Shown here piece after piece: positions 9,461 through 17,874 of a DNA stretch of 64,000 nt. This stretch comes from Rheinheimera sp. 4Y26 (GTDB lineage Bacteria; Pseudomonadota; Gammaproteobacteria; Enterobacterales; Alteromonadaceae): NCBI RefSeq assembly GCF_025245835.1, contig NZ_JAOBWS010000001.1:186001-250000 (forward strand), in the 5' to 3' direction. A model generated the notes under the pieces. That model saw only the letters and a list, made by a program, of their open reading frames with translations, made no database searches and was not told the origin of the DNA. Position 1 is the first letter of the stretch. Every line of letters begins with the position of its first letter. Made by a program: the position numbers and the translations under genes.

Positions 9461-10336
9461 TTAAAAATTGCACTGCGCCTTTAAGGCGGCGATATCGGTG
9501 GGTGTCAGAGCGGCCTGCTGACTGGTTAAACTGTGATACATAATAGAATCGTCAGCGTCTGTGTGACCCACGCCAAAAGCGTGGCCAAATTCATGTGCCA
9601 GCGTTGCCACTAAATCCTGATTTGATGCAAAAGCAAAGATCGTCATGGTTCTTTTGCCGGCTTTGATATTCATTAAACCCACTTCAAAAGGCGCCTGTTG
9701 TGTTGGCGTTTCTGCTGCTGTCAGCAGCTCGTTGCGTTGTTTAATAGTTTCATTTAAATAATCCTGATCACGCATCAGTTGCTGTTTTTGCTGATCAAGC
9801 CAGGCGGCTTCCTGTTGCAATTGTTGTTGGCGACGCATCAGCTGTTCCCGCTCAGAACCGGCATTAGGGCCATCGGCCCGGTATGCCGCTACGTCTTGCT
9901 GCAGCCGGGCATTTTGCTGGTTAAAGCTGTCAATTTGCTGCTGCAGCTCGGCAAACTTTTTCGGCAGCTGCTCGATGCCGGGTGAAATGGCCTGATCGTA
10001 TCTGTCTAAATTACGTTTTAACAAATGTTGTTTCAGCAGTTGTTGCTGGCGCTCGTCATAACGAAAATCAATGCTGAATCCTTGTGTATCCTGCTGCAGC
10101 AAGGTACGGCCAAAAGCCTGGTTCCACATTTGGGCCGCCTGGTCTATGGCGGCCGTTGCCTCGGCTTCACTGAGGTTAAAAGCCGGATCCAGATAACCCA
10201 GTTTCCAGCCCAGTGGTGTGCTGCACAGGCCACTGCTGAGCACAGGCAAAGCCAGTGCAGGCTGTTCCTTTTGCCAAAAACTGTAACCCAGATAAATTAA
10301 AATGCCGGCAAACACCAGCTGTAATAAACGTTGCAT
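9461..10336 (-). CDS. Membrane-anchored matrixin-like zinc metalloprotease with coiled-coil insertion
   Basis: 291 residues. One N-terminal membrane segment (about residues 4-22) anchors it, active domain outside. The zinc motif HEFGHAFGVGH is at 248-258, followed by the Met-turn-like DSIMYHS, as in M10 matrixins. Unusually, about 110 residues rich in Gln, Leu and Arg (about 100-215) with heptad character lie between the first part of the fold (YLDPAFNLSEAEA...FSIDFRYDE) and the zinc motif, so the catalytic domain appears split by a coiled coil. AAGGAG lies 8 nt before the start. Single gene; substrate unknown. Confidence 0.8.
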   Translation of the reverse strand: MQRLLQLVFAGILIYLGYSFWQKEQPALALPVLSSGLCSTPLGWKLGYLDPAFNLSEAEATAAIDQAAQMWNQAFGRTLLQQDTQGFSIDFRYDERQQQLLKQHLLKRNLDRYDQAISPGIEQLPKKFAELQQQIDSFNQQNARLQQDVAAYRADGPNAGSEREQLMRRQQQLQQEAAWLDQQKQQLMRDQDYLNETIKQRNELLTAAETPTQQAPFEVGLMNIKAGKRTMTIFAFASNQDLVATLAHEFGHAFGVGHTDADDSIMYHSLTSQQAALTPTDIAALKAQCNF

Positions 10337-10503
10337 AAAAAACTCCTTGTTTGGCTGCGATTAAACGGCAGCAACCTGCTTTTGGCAAGCTTTGTGCTGT
10401 TTTTGTGCAATCTGCTGCCAGTGAAGGGCCAAAGCGACAATGACGCTGGGCAAGCGCTGCAGCGCTGGCTACAATCGGCGCCAGTTTTGTAACGGAGTTC
10501 AAC

Positions 10504-11355
10504 ATGGAATTACAAGTGCAATATCAAGACAGCAGCCTGCAAGCCAAGGTGCTGCAGCTGGTGGAAAAAAACTGGTTTACCCGGTTGATTTTAACGCTGA
10601 TCCTGCTGAATGCTGTGCTGCTTGGCATGGAAACTTCCACGGCATTAATGGCGCAGTATGGCCCTTTGCTGCATAGCCTGGACCGGCTGCTGCTCAGCGT
10701 TTTTGTACTGGAACTGCTACTGCGGATTTTTGCCTACCGGCTGTCGTTTTTTAAAGACGCCTGGAATTTATTTGATTTTGCCGTAATAGCCATAGCGCTG
10801 GTACCAGCGTCCGGGCCGCTTGCCGTGTTGCGCTCCTTAAGGGTGCTCCGGGTTTTGCGGGTGTTGTCGATGGTGCCTTCGATGAAAAGAGTGGTGTCGG
10901 CACTGCTTGGTTCTTTGCCTGGCCTGGCTTCTATTGCCATGGTGTTATTGCTGATTTATTACGTTTTTGCCGTGATTGCCACCAAGTTGTTTGGCGCGGC
11001 ATTTCCGGAATGGTTTGGCAGTATAGGCCGGTCTTTATATACACTGTTTCAGGTGATGACTCTGGAAAGTTGGTCTATGGGCATAGCGCGGCCTGTAATG
11101 GAAACTTTCCCGCTGGCCTGGCTGTTTTTTGTGCCCTTTATTCTGATCGCCACCTTCACCATGCTGAATTTGTTTATTGCCATTATCGTCAATACCATGC
11201 AAACCTTCAGCGAAGAAGAGCATGCCGCTGAACGGGCCGAAGATAAACAGGCCGAAGCGCTGGAGCAACGACTGTTGCATGAAGAGCTGCGTGAAATCCG
11301 CCAGGAACTGAAATTATTGCGTGCTGAACTCAGTAAGGAGCAGGCACAGAAGTGA
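10504..11355 (+). CDS. Bacterial voltage-gated sodium channel (BacNav, NaChBac family)
   Basis: 283 residues with one complete 6TM ion-channel unit. S4 carries the repeated Arg pattern RSLRVLRVLRVL and ends in SMKR; the selectivity filter is T186-L-E188-S-W-S-M, matching the TLESW signature of homotetrameric bacterial Nav channels. After S6 (FTMLNLFIAIIVNTM) there is an acidic neck and a Leu-heptad C-terminal coiled coil (EALEQRLLHEELREIRQELKLL), the tetramerisation element of the family. It should conduct Na+ across the inner membrane on depolarisation. Its stop overlaps the GTG start of the next gene (GTGA), so the two are translationally coupled. Confidence 0.92.
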   Translation: MELQVQYQDSSLQAKVLQLVEKNWFTRLILTLILLNAVLLGMETSTALMAQYGPLLHSLDRLLLSVFVLELLLRIFAYRLSFFKDAWNLFDFAVIAIALVPASGPLAVLRSLRVLRVLRVLSMVPSMKRVVSALLGSLPGLASIAMVLLLIYYVFAVIATKLFGAAFPEWFGSIGRSLYTLFQVMTLESWSMGIARPVMETFPLAWLFFVPFILIATFTMLNLFIAIIVNTMQTFSEEEHAAERAEDKQAEALEQRLLHEELREIRQELKLLRAELSKEQAQK

Positions 11356-12278
11356 GCTTAAACCTTCGTTTTAGCAGCTTAAATTTGCAAAACTTTGCCG
11401 CGCCGCCGCTGGCAAGCTACGAGTTTGACAATATTTACAGTCAGGCGCAGTGGCAGCAAAAAACCAACTGGTTGCGCCGGACTATCAGCGCGGCAGCTCC
11501 CGATGTACTGCTGTTGCAGGAAGTCTTTAGTGTCAGTGAATTAAAGCAGTTGTTACTGGAGCTGGGGTATTCCCATTTTGCCGCTGCGGCTGAACCGCTG
11601 CTGGTGGATGGGCATTTTTATCTGCAGCCGGTGGTGGCTATAGCGTCGCGTTATCCGCTAAAACAACACCGCTTGCCGGAGCCTGATACGGCTTTATTAA
11701 AAGCACTGGGTCTTCATCATTTTCAGTTTAGCCGGACGCCACTGGCGGCTACTGTGTATTTACCCGGTATTGGTGCCTGTGATTTTTATGGCGTGCATCT
11801 GAAATCCCGCCGGGCTTTAACCGCTGTACTGGAGCAAGGCGGCAGCGATATGCTGGCGCGTTTTGCTGCTTGTGCCCAGCGCGGTTATGAAGCCGCTCTG
11901 CTGATGGAACTGGTGCAGCGGCAACAGCTGCTGCGGGGCCATCCTGTGGTGCTGGCCGGTGATTTTAATGACAAGCTGCAGTCTGATTTTTTACAGCCCC
12001 TCACATTGCCGGGGGCGGTATTGCAGCTGAAAGACAGCTGGGACTTGTGGCCGGATGCACCGCAGGCAAGGCCTGCAACCCACTATTATGGTGCTAAAGG
12101 TTCGGTACTGGATTACCTGTTGCTTTCGGCCGACTTTGACGCTTTGCAGGCGCACAGCCTGGCCAGGGTGTCTGAAGTGAATATTACAGACCAGCATTTG
12201 CTGCGCCCGGACTATCAACTGGACGCTTACAGCAGCGACCACGCTATGGTCACTGTCACTATTCAACTGCGGCATTAA
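11352..12278 (+). CDS. Endonuclease/exonuclease/phosphatase (EEP) superfamily protein
   Basis: 308 residues. Metal and catalytic motifs of the EEP fold are present in order: LNLQNF, LLLQEVF, FYGVHLKSRRA, LAGDFND and SSDHAMV. No signal peptide is visible, so it is probably cytosolic. The start is a GTG overlapping the channel's stop codon by 4 nt, which ties its translation to the channel gene. The EEP family includes nucleases, lipid phosphatases and sphingomyelinases; substrate cannot be told from the sequence. Confidence 0.8.
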   Translation: MSLNLRFSSLNLQNFAAPPLASYEFDNIYSQAQWQQKTNWLRRTISAAAPDVLLLQEVFSVSELKQLLLELGYSHFAAAAEPLLVDGHFYLQPVVAIASRYPLKQHRLPEPDTALLKALGLHHFQFSRTPLAATVYLPGIGACDFYGVHLKSRRALTAVLEQGGSDMLARFAACAQRGYEAALLMELVQRQQLLRGHPVVLAGDFNDKLQSDFLQPLTLPGAVLQLKDSWDLWPDAPQARPATHYYGAKGSVLDYLLLSADFDALQAHSLARVSEVNITDQHLLRPDYQLDAYSSDHAMVTVTIQLRH

Positions 12279-12308
12279 AGCGCCGCAGCCCTTGATACAA
12301 ACTCTGGT

Positions 12309-12488
12309 TTATGCGGATGGCTGATTGCTGTTGTCGCTGGCGGCACTTTCTTCTGCTGTTGGCTCAGCACTGGTGGCCTCAGCGGCCTGCTTGGCTTGTT
12401 TCAGCCGGATCGAGTTTTTCACCTGAATATTTTTTTTCTGTTTGGCTCTTTTACTGATTTTCTTTTTTAACGCTTTGATCGAACTCAT
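12309..12488 (-). CDS. Small lysine-rich hypothetical protein, 59 aa
   Basis: Begins MSSIKALKKKISKRAKQKKN; the first half is strongly basic and helical, the second half Ala/Glu/Ser rich (QAAEATSAEPTAEESAASD). It sits alone between the EEP gene and dusC. Upstream GCAGAGCGGCAAT gives only a weak ribosome site. I judge it real because the composition is protein-like rather than that of random DNA. It could bind nucleic acid; that is a guess from charge only. Confidence 0.5.
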   Translation of the reverse strand: MSSIKALKKKISKRAKQKKNIQVKNSIRLKQAKQAAEATSAEPTAEESAASDNSNQPSA

Positions 12489-12627
12489 ATTGCCGCTCTG
12501 CCATTCACAAACTGGTGCTTAGTGTAACCCAGAAGCCTTATTCGGCCAAACTCCGAAACAAAGCGTCGCTGTGGCTTTTCAATGCCGGAGTTATTACACT
12601 GTCGGCCGTTTTGAAAGAGGCACCCTG

Positions 12628-13572
12628 ATGCGAATCATACTGGCACCAATGGAAGGGGTGGTTGACCACCTGATGCGTGAAATGCTGACCGAAATTGGCG
12701 GTTTTGATTTATGCATCACCGAGTTTGTGCGGGTGGTGGATCAGCTGCTGCCCAAAAGAGTCTTTACCCGGCTTTGTCCTGAATTATTGCAGGACGGCAA
12801 AACCCGCTCCGGCACGCCGGTGCGGGTGCAATTGTTAGGGCAGGAGCCAGAATGGCTGGCCGAGAATGCCGCGCGTGCAGTAGAACTCGGCTCGCCCGGT
12901 GTGGACTTAAATTTTGGTTGTCCGGCGAAAACGGTGAATAAAAGCAAAGGTGGCGCTGTGCTGCTACGCGAAACCGAGCAGCTCTATGCCATTGTCAAAG
13001 CAGTGCGTGCAGCTGTGCCAAAAAACTTTCCGGTGACCGCCAAAATGCGGCTGGGCTATGACGACACCAGCCTGACCCTCGACAACGCCCGTGCTTTGTA
13101 TGAAGCCGGCGCTTCTGAATTAACAGTACATGCCCGCACTAAAAGTGATGGTTACCGGCCACCGGCCTATTGGCCCTGGATTGCACAAATCCGCACTGTG
13201 GTGGATATTCCGGTGATTGCCAATGGCGAGATTTGGCAGCCGGCCGATGCCGCACTTTGTCGCGAACAATCGAACTGCAGCGACATTATGCTGGGCCGCG
13301 GTGCTTTAGCGCAGCCCAATCTGGCCGCCCGTATCGCTACAGGTGGCGACGCGATGCCCTGGCCTGTGGTATTGCGGCTGTTAATGCGTTATTCCGAGTT
13401 TGAAATTGCCGGTGATAAAGGCCTGTATTATGGCAACCGCATTAAACAGTGGTTTAGTTATTTAAAACTGCAATACCCCGAAGCGGCCGGGTTATTTGCC
13501 CAGCTGCGGTTGCTGCGCAAAAGTGCCGACATCGTCACATTATTAAACACTGAACTTCAGGCGCTGGACTGA
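12628..13572 (+). CDS. dusC: tRNA-dihydrouridine(16) synthase DusC
   Basis: 314 residues, the usual length of DusC. It begins MRIILAPMEGVVDHLMRE with AGAGG 8 nt upstream; an in-frame start at 12571 would add an unconserved tail. The flavin barrel has the catalytic Cys98 in LNFGCPAKTVNKSKGG and the dihydrouridine synthase segments TAKMRLGYDD, LTVHARTK and PVIANGEI. It reduces uridine 16 in the tRNA D-loop with FMN and NADPH. Its end overlaps the convergent transporter gene by 16 nt. Confidence 0.93.
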   Translation: MRIILAPMEGVVDHLMREMLTEIGGFDLCITEFVRVVDQLLPKRVFTRLCPELLQDGKTRSGTPVRVQLLGQEPEWLAENAARAVELGSPGVDLNFGCPAKTVNKSKGGAVLLRETEQLYAIVKAVRAAVPKNFPVTAKMRLGYDDTSLTLDNARALYEAGASELTVHARTKSDGYRPPAYWPWIAQIRTVVDIPVIANGEIWQPADAALCREQSNCSDIMLGRGALAQPNLAARIATGGDAMPWPVVLRLLMRYSEFEIAGDKGLYYGNRIKQWFSYLKLQYPEAAGLFAQLRLLRKSADIVTLLNTELQALD

Positions 13573-14756
13573 TCGACTGTCGCTGCTGCGGGCGCCTTAA
13601 CGATAAAAAGCCGCGCCAGACTGATGGCCAGCACTCCGGATAACATCAAGAGTGCAAAGGGCAGGGTATTTTGTTGTGGCCACAAGGCTAATAAAGGCCC
13701 TGCTACAGCACCGGCGCCAAATCTTAAGGTGCCAATAACCGCTGTTGCTGTGCCGCTGTGGTTGGGAAAAGCCATTAAAATCAGCGCGTCGGCATTGGTG
13801 GCAATCAGGCCCAGACTTGCCATCAAAGGCGCTATCATCAGCACAGTAAAAGTCAGAGATAAATCCAGGCTACTCACCAGTACCAGGCCAGCGGCAAAAC
13901 ATAAAGCGCTGAGCCAGCCGGCTTTTAGCATGTTTTGGCTGCCAACACGACTCACCAACCTGCTGTTGATAAAGTTGGCGCTCATCAGCATCAGCACATT
14001 CAGGCCAAACAACAGGCTGAACATTTGTTCGCTGACGGCAAAATGCTCGATATAAACAAAAGGCACTGCGGTTAAAAAACAAAAAAAGCTGAAGGATGAA
14101 AACATCGAAATGGCAATCAGTGGTCGTGCTGTTTTGTTGGAAAACACCACCTGATAAGAGCCAAAAAAGTTTAGTTTTTGCCGTTCGGCTTTTTGGTTGA
14201 TCTCAGGTAAATACCGCAGCGAAAATACCAGGATCAGCAGCGCATAGGCTGCCAGCACAATAAAAATCCAGGGCCAGCTACCCCAAAACAGCACCAGACT
14301 GCCAATAGCAGGTGCCAGTAAAGGGGCCAGCATCATCATCATCGACACATAAGACATGCCTTTGGCTGTGTGCTCCTGATACAGCGCGCGGATAATGCCA
14401 GGCACCACCACAGTCGCTGCGCTGCCAGAAAGCGCCTGCAGCGCACGCCAGCCTAAAAATGCGTTAATACTGCTGCTTTGACTGAGCAGAACACTGGCCA
14501 CAATAAAACCGGTTAAACCCCAGAGTGCCAGTGGCCGGCGGCCAATAGCATCGGCCAGCGGGCCAAATAACAACATGCCGAGGCTGTAAAACGCCAGAAA
14601 AATACTAAGAGACTGCTGCACCAGCACTGAGTTGGTGTGCAGGCCGTCGGCCAGCTGCGGCATGGCCGGCAGGTACATATCAATGGCCAGCGGTGTGGTG
14701 GCAATAATGGCGGCAAATAACAGGATCAGAGCAAAAGAAGGGCTGGCGCGTGACAT
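13557..14756 (-). CDS. Bcr/CflA family drug-resistance MFS transporter
   Basis: 399 residues with 12 predicted membrane segments. The N-terminal segment TPLAIDMYLPAMPQLA and the loop GPLADAIGRRP (MFS signature A) are typical of the Bcr/CflA group of proton-driven exporters. Single gene, 3' end overlapping dusC in convergent orientation. Substrate unknown. Confidence 0.88.
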   Translation of the reverse strand: MSRASPSFALILLFAAIIATTPLAIDMYLPAMPQLADGLHTNSVLVQQSLSIFLAFYSLGMLLFGPLADAIGRRPLALWGLTGFIVASVLLSQSSSINAFLGWRALQALSGSAATVVVPGIIRALYQEHTAKGMSYVSMMMMLAPLLAPAIGSLVLFWGSWPWIFIVLAAYALLILVFSLRYLPEINQKAERQKLNFFGSYQVVFSNKTARPLIAISMFSSFSFFCFLTAVPFVYIEHFAVSEQMFSLLFGLNVLMLMSANFINSRLVSRVGSQNMLKAGWLSALCFAAGLVLVSSLDLSLTFTVLMIAPLMASLGLIATNADALILMAFPNHSGTATAVIGTLRFGAGAVAGPLLALWPQQNTLPFALLMLSGVLAISLARLFIVKAPAAATVDQSSA

Positions 14757-14882
14757 GCTGAAGTTCCGGCTTAAACAATGCCGCTATTGTAATGCCTTCA
14801 CAGTTCGGAAAAAGCGCATAAAATTGGCTTTTATACGCTACAACCTGTCGATTTACTGCAATGATGGCCGGAGTTTCACCGC

Positions 14883-15449
14883 TTATTTGGCTTGTGATGC
14901 GCTGACCTGTCGCACTGGCCTGGCCGGATTGCCCTGCACCAGCATGCCGGCGGCCACGTCTTTGGTCACTATGCTGCCGGCGGCAATCACGGCTTCGTCG
15001 CCTATGGTCACCCCAGGCAGCACAATAGCTCCACCGCCAATCCATACTCTGTGCCCTATCACAATAGGTTTGGCCAGCTCCATACCTGTGGCTCTTTGTT
15101 GTGCATCAAGCGGGTGAGTGACGGTATACAGCTGCACACCAGGGCCAAACATCACATCGTCACCAATCTGCACTGGTGCTGCATCCAGAATGACACAATG
15201 ATGGTTGGCGTAAAACCGCGCGCCCAGACTGATATTAAAACCATAATCACAATAAAAATCCGGTTCGATATAACAGGACTGCACTCTGCCAAAGAGTTGC
15301 CTGGCCAGCTGCTGATGTATTTTAAAAGGCTCTGGCCCCTGCTGATTTAACGCACGACAGCCCTGTTTGGCCAGGCTTCTGGCTTTGGCAAGTTCAGCAT
15401 CACGCGGATTAAACCATTGCTGATTGAGCATTTTTTCTTTTTCAGTCAT
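14883..15449 (-). CDS. maa: Maltose/galactoside O-acetyltransferase family (Maa-like)
   Basis: 188 residues starting MTEKEKMLNQQWF, with GGA about 9 nt before the ATG. It has the Maa N-terminal helical domain and a left-handed beta-helix of hexapeptide repeats (IGHRVWIGGGAIVLPGVTIG), and ends with the usual GNPARPVR. The active-site His lies in NHHCVILD / YTVTHPLD. It transfers acetyl from acetyl-CoA to a sugar hydroxyl. A 25-nt gap separates it from the upstream gene on the same strand, so both may be one transcript. Its role near starch genes is suggestive only. Confidence 0.85.
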   Translation of the reverse strand: MTEKEKMLNQQWFNPRDAELAKARSLAKQGCRALNQQGPEPFKIHQQLARQLFGRVQSCYIEPDFYCDYGFNISLGARFYANHHCVILDAAPVQIGDDVMFGPGVQLYTVTHPLDAQQRATGMELAKPIVIGHRVWIGGGAIVLPGVTIGDEAVIAAGSIVTKDVAAGMLVQGNPARPVRQVSASQAK

Positions 15450-15474
15450 CAGGATCCTGTTGTTGCGGCAAATA

Positions 15475-16947
15475 TCAGTTGTCCAACAGTTCAGTGCGGT
15501 TCCACAGATTCTGGTGGCGGGGGTCGGCAAAAAATTCATCCGGATGCCAATAACGCGGTAATAACCGCCGCAACCGGCCTGGCGCAAAATCTGACGACAG
15601 CTTTTTTAAAATTTCCTGTAAGCGTTGCTGTGGTACCACTTCCAGCTGCTCCCGTGCCGGTTTGAAATACAGGTTAGAGGCCACGCTGATATGGCAGTTG
15701 GGCAGGTTGTTCCGATAATGCAGGTTACGGGTGACGATGCGGCACAACGGTGCTTCCGGCTGAGGCGGGTATAACGAATTCACAATAGCAAACTCGTACC
15801 TTTCCTGCGGTTGACCGCTGGCATCTCGGGGTAAAAACACAATACCGTAGCCCTGCGGAAAAATGCCGGTAATGCTCAGCAGCGACTGCACCATACGTTC
15901 ATCATACTGCCCGGCCGCTGCGCCGGCTTTTAGGATCAGCGCCACTTTAGGCAATGCCTGGTAATCAAATCTGTTGCGCCCTGGTAGCACGGCAGAAGCG
16001 TACACCTGAGGAATTTTCAGCAGATTACCTACGCCTGTGCCCGGGTTGCCGGCATTTCTCAGCAAAGTTGCGGCAAAAGCCAGTTTATCCTGCTCATTTT
16101 TATCAAAGTTGTCGCGTTCGGCTCTGGAGTTACCCCGGTATTTGGGCGCACCTATGCCCTGCAATAAAAACTGCAGGCTGGCCTGTAAACTAATGTCGAG
16201 AAAACGGCTGCGCTCTTCGCTGTCTAATTCGCGGCTGCGTGGTAGTTTAGCTTCGGGCCCGGTCAGAATATGCAATGCGTCGGGGTGAGAATGGCCGACA
16301 TCCTGTAATAACAACGCCATCAGCAACGGGATTTGTACATCATCGCGGAACGGACAATAGTCGCCCATGCCAGCACCCTGATTGCGTGCTTTGACTTTTT
16401 GCAGAATGTAATTGCTGCTGATCATACCTTGTTTCAGCAAATCGTCTAACAACCTTAAACTCAGTGTGGCTTTGTAAAAAGGTTTGTATTTTTGCTGCAC
16501 AGTGGCAATTTGTTCACCTTCGCTTGGTGCCAGTAATTGCAGGGTGCCGAGCATTTTGGACGAACGTAAAATAGTCTCAGCTCTGCTGCTGCCTTCGGTC
16601 ATTTGCAAAAACTGCTGACATAACAAATACAGCTGGCTGTAGTTGTTCAGACGTTTCTGCTCTTGTTTATCCTGTTCAGCGCGCAGAGCCTGCTGACATT
16701 GCTGCGCTTGCTGCACCAGCCGGGCTTCGGTTTTGGCACTGGCACCGCTTAATTGGCGCTGCGCCTGATCACAGGCTTGTTGCAGCATCGCCAGCGCATT
16801 TTTGTTTTGCTGTTGTTGCTGGAAAAACTGACTGGCCTGACCATACACCGAATGTTGAAACCTGCTGACAGACAACAAACTGCTGATGAGTTTTTTCAGC
16901 TGACGCACATAAGACTTGTCGGCATGGGGATCTACAGTCAGCTGCAT
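15475..16947 (-). CDS. Degenerate HD-GYP-like protein with Gln-rich coiled coil
   Basis: 490 residues, no signal peptide. Residues about 40-110 are a Gln-rich coiled coil. The later part resembles HD-GYP phosphodiesterases: a helix with LLQDVGHSHPDA where HD-GYP proteins have the HD metal ligands, and a closing block (YDERMVQSLLSITGIFPQGYGIVFL) like the tail of HD-GYP domains. The HD and GYP signatures are not intact, so it is more likely a binding or structural relative than an active cyclic-di-GMP hydrolase. I cannot assign a named family with certainty. Confidence 0.55.
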   Translation of the reverse strand: MQLTVDPHADKSYVRQLKKLISSLLSVSRFQHSVYGQASQFFQQQQQNKNALAMLQQACDQAQRQLSGASAKTEARLVQQAQQCQQALRAEQDKQEQKRLNNYSQLYLLCQQFLQMTEGSSRAETILRSSKMLGTLQLLAPSEGEQIATVQQKYKPFYKATLSLRLLDDLLKQGMISSNYILQKVKARNQGAGMGDYCPFRDDVQIPLLMALLLQDVGHSHPDALHILTGPEAKLPRSRELDSEERSRFLDISLQASLQFLLQGIGAPKYRGNSRAERDNFDKNEQDKLAFAATLLRNAGNPGTGVGNLLKIPQVYASAVLPGRNRFDYQALPKVALILKAGAAAGQYDERMVQSLLSITGIFPQGYGIVFLPRDASGQPQERYEFAIVNSLYPPQPEAPLCRIVTRNLHYRNNLPNCHISVASNLYFKPAREQLEVVPQQRLQEILKKLSSDFAPGRLRRLLPRYWHPDEFFADPRHQNLWNRTELLDN

Positions 16948-17192
16948 CTGAGCTATTTCCTCTGCAAATCATCTGGTTAAAAAACAATGCCAACACCTTA
17001 GCGCAACAGCGGCTTTTCGCAAAGTGCTGTTTTGTCGCCAAAGACAGGACAATTCAGCAACAAAGTTGCATGCGCTCTGGTGGTGGCTTAGTATTTGAAG
17101 ATTACCGAGCCTTAAGCTAAGTCGTTCATGTGACTGTTGATCTATGATCTTACATTCATCATTGTTGTAATCCGGGCCAGTTGGGAGCCTAC

Positions 17193-17867
17193 ATGAAAAA
17201 AAATAAAATCATTACCACAGAAGAGATCCTGTTAACGCTGTGTTCTTCTGTGACTCAGGTGCTGGCGGCTGCCGGCAATGCGCAGGTGGCTTATTCGCCG
17301 ATGGTGCAGAAAATTCATAAAACCTGTCTGCGGCCAGATCTGGGTTGTTTTGTGTTATTTGACGGTGGTTTTTCCGGCCTGGTGATTATTAACTTCACCT
17401 CCGAAGCGGCAATGGAAATTTACCGTAAATACATGATGAGTATGGGTATGCCGGAGTCTGAGCTGGCGCAGTTCCACACTTCTGATGAAGTGGGCAACGT
17501 GATGGGTGAGCTGATGAACCAAATCGTCGGCGACTTTACCAACAGAGTGCGGGTGGATTTACAAACCTCTATTAACCAAAGCCAGCCAAAAATGATGGCC
17601 ATCAATAAGCAGGTGCAGATTTTAATTAACACCCAGCTTGATCAGCCACAGGCAAGGCGGGTGACCTTCAGTACGCCGTCACATAATATTTTTTATATGG
17701 AACTGGCGATGGATAAAACCGAGTTTATCCAGCTGCATGACTTTGAAAAAGCCGAACACGAAAATGTTGACGACATTCTGGCCAATGCCAATCAGCAAAC
17801 GCAGCCGGAACAGGCTGATGCCGATAATCTGGTCGATGACGACTTTTTATCCAATCTGGGTTTATAA
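17193..17867 (+). CDS. DUF3334 family protein (CheC/CheX-like fold)
   Basis: 224 residues starting MKKNKIITTEEILL, with GGGAG 5 nt before the ATG. Matches DUF3334 of Shewanella and relatives: a CheX-like central region with GxVMGELMNQIVGDFTNR resembling the CheC/CheX phosphatase helix (E and N conserved), and an acidic C-terminal tail ending DDDFLSNLGL. Role possibly in chemotaxis-type signalling; not proven. Convergent with the histidine kinase gene. Confidence 0.75.
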   Translation: MKKNKIITTEEILLTLCSSVTQVLAAAGNAQVAYSPMVQKIHKTCLRPDLGCFVLFDGGFSGLVIINFTSEAAMEIYRKYMMSMGMPESELAQFHTSDEVGNVMGELMNQIVGDFTNRVRVDLQTSINQSQPKMMAINKQVQILINTQLDQPQARRVTFSTPSHNIFYMELAMDKTEFIQLHDFEKAEHENVDDILANANQQTQPEQADADNLVDDDFLSNLGL

Positions 17868-17874
17868 CAAGCCG

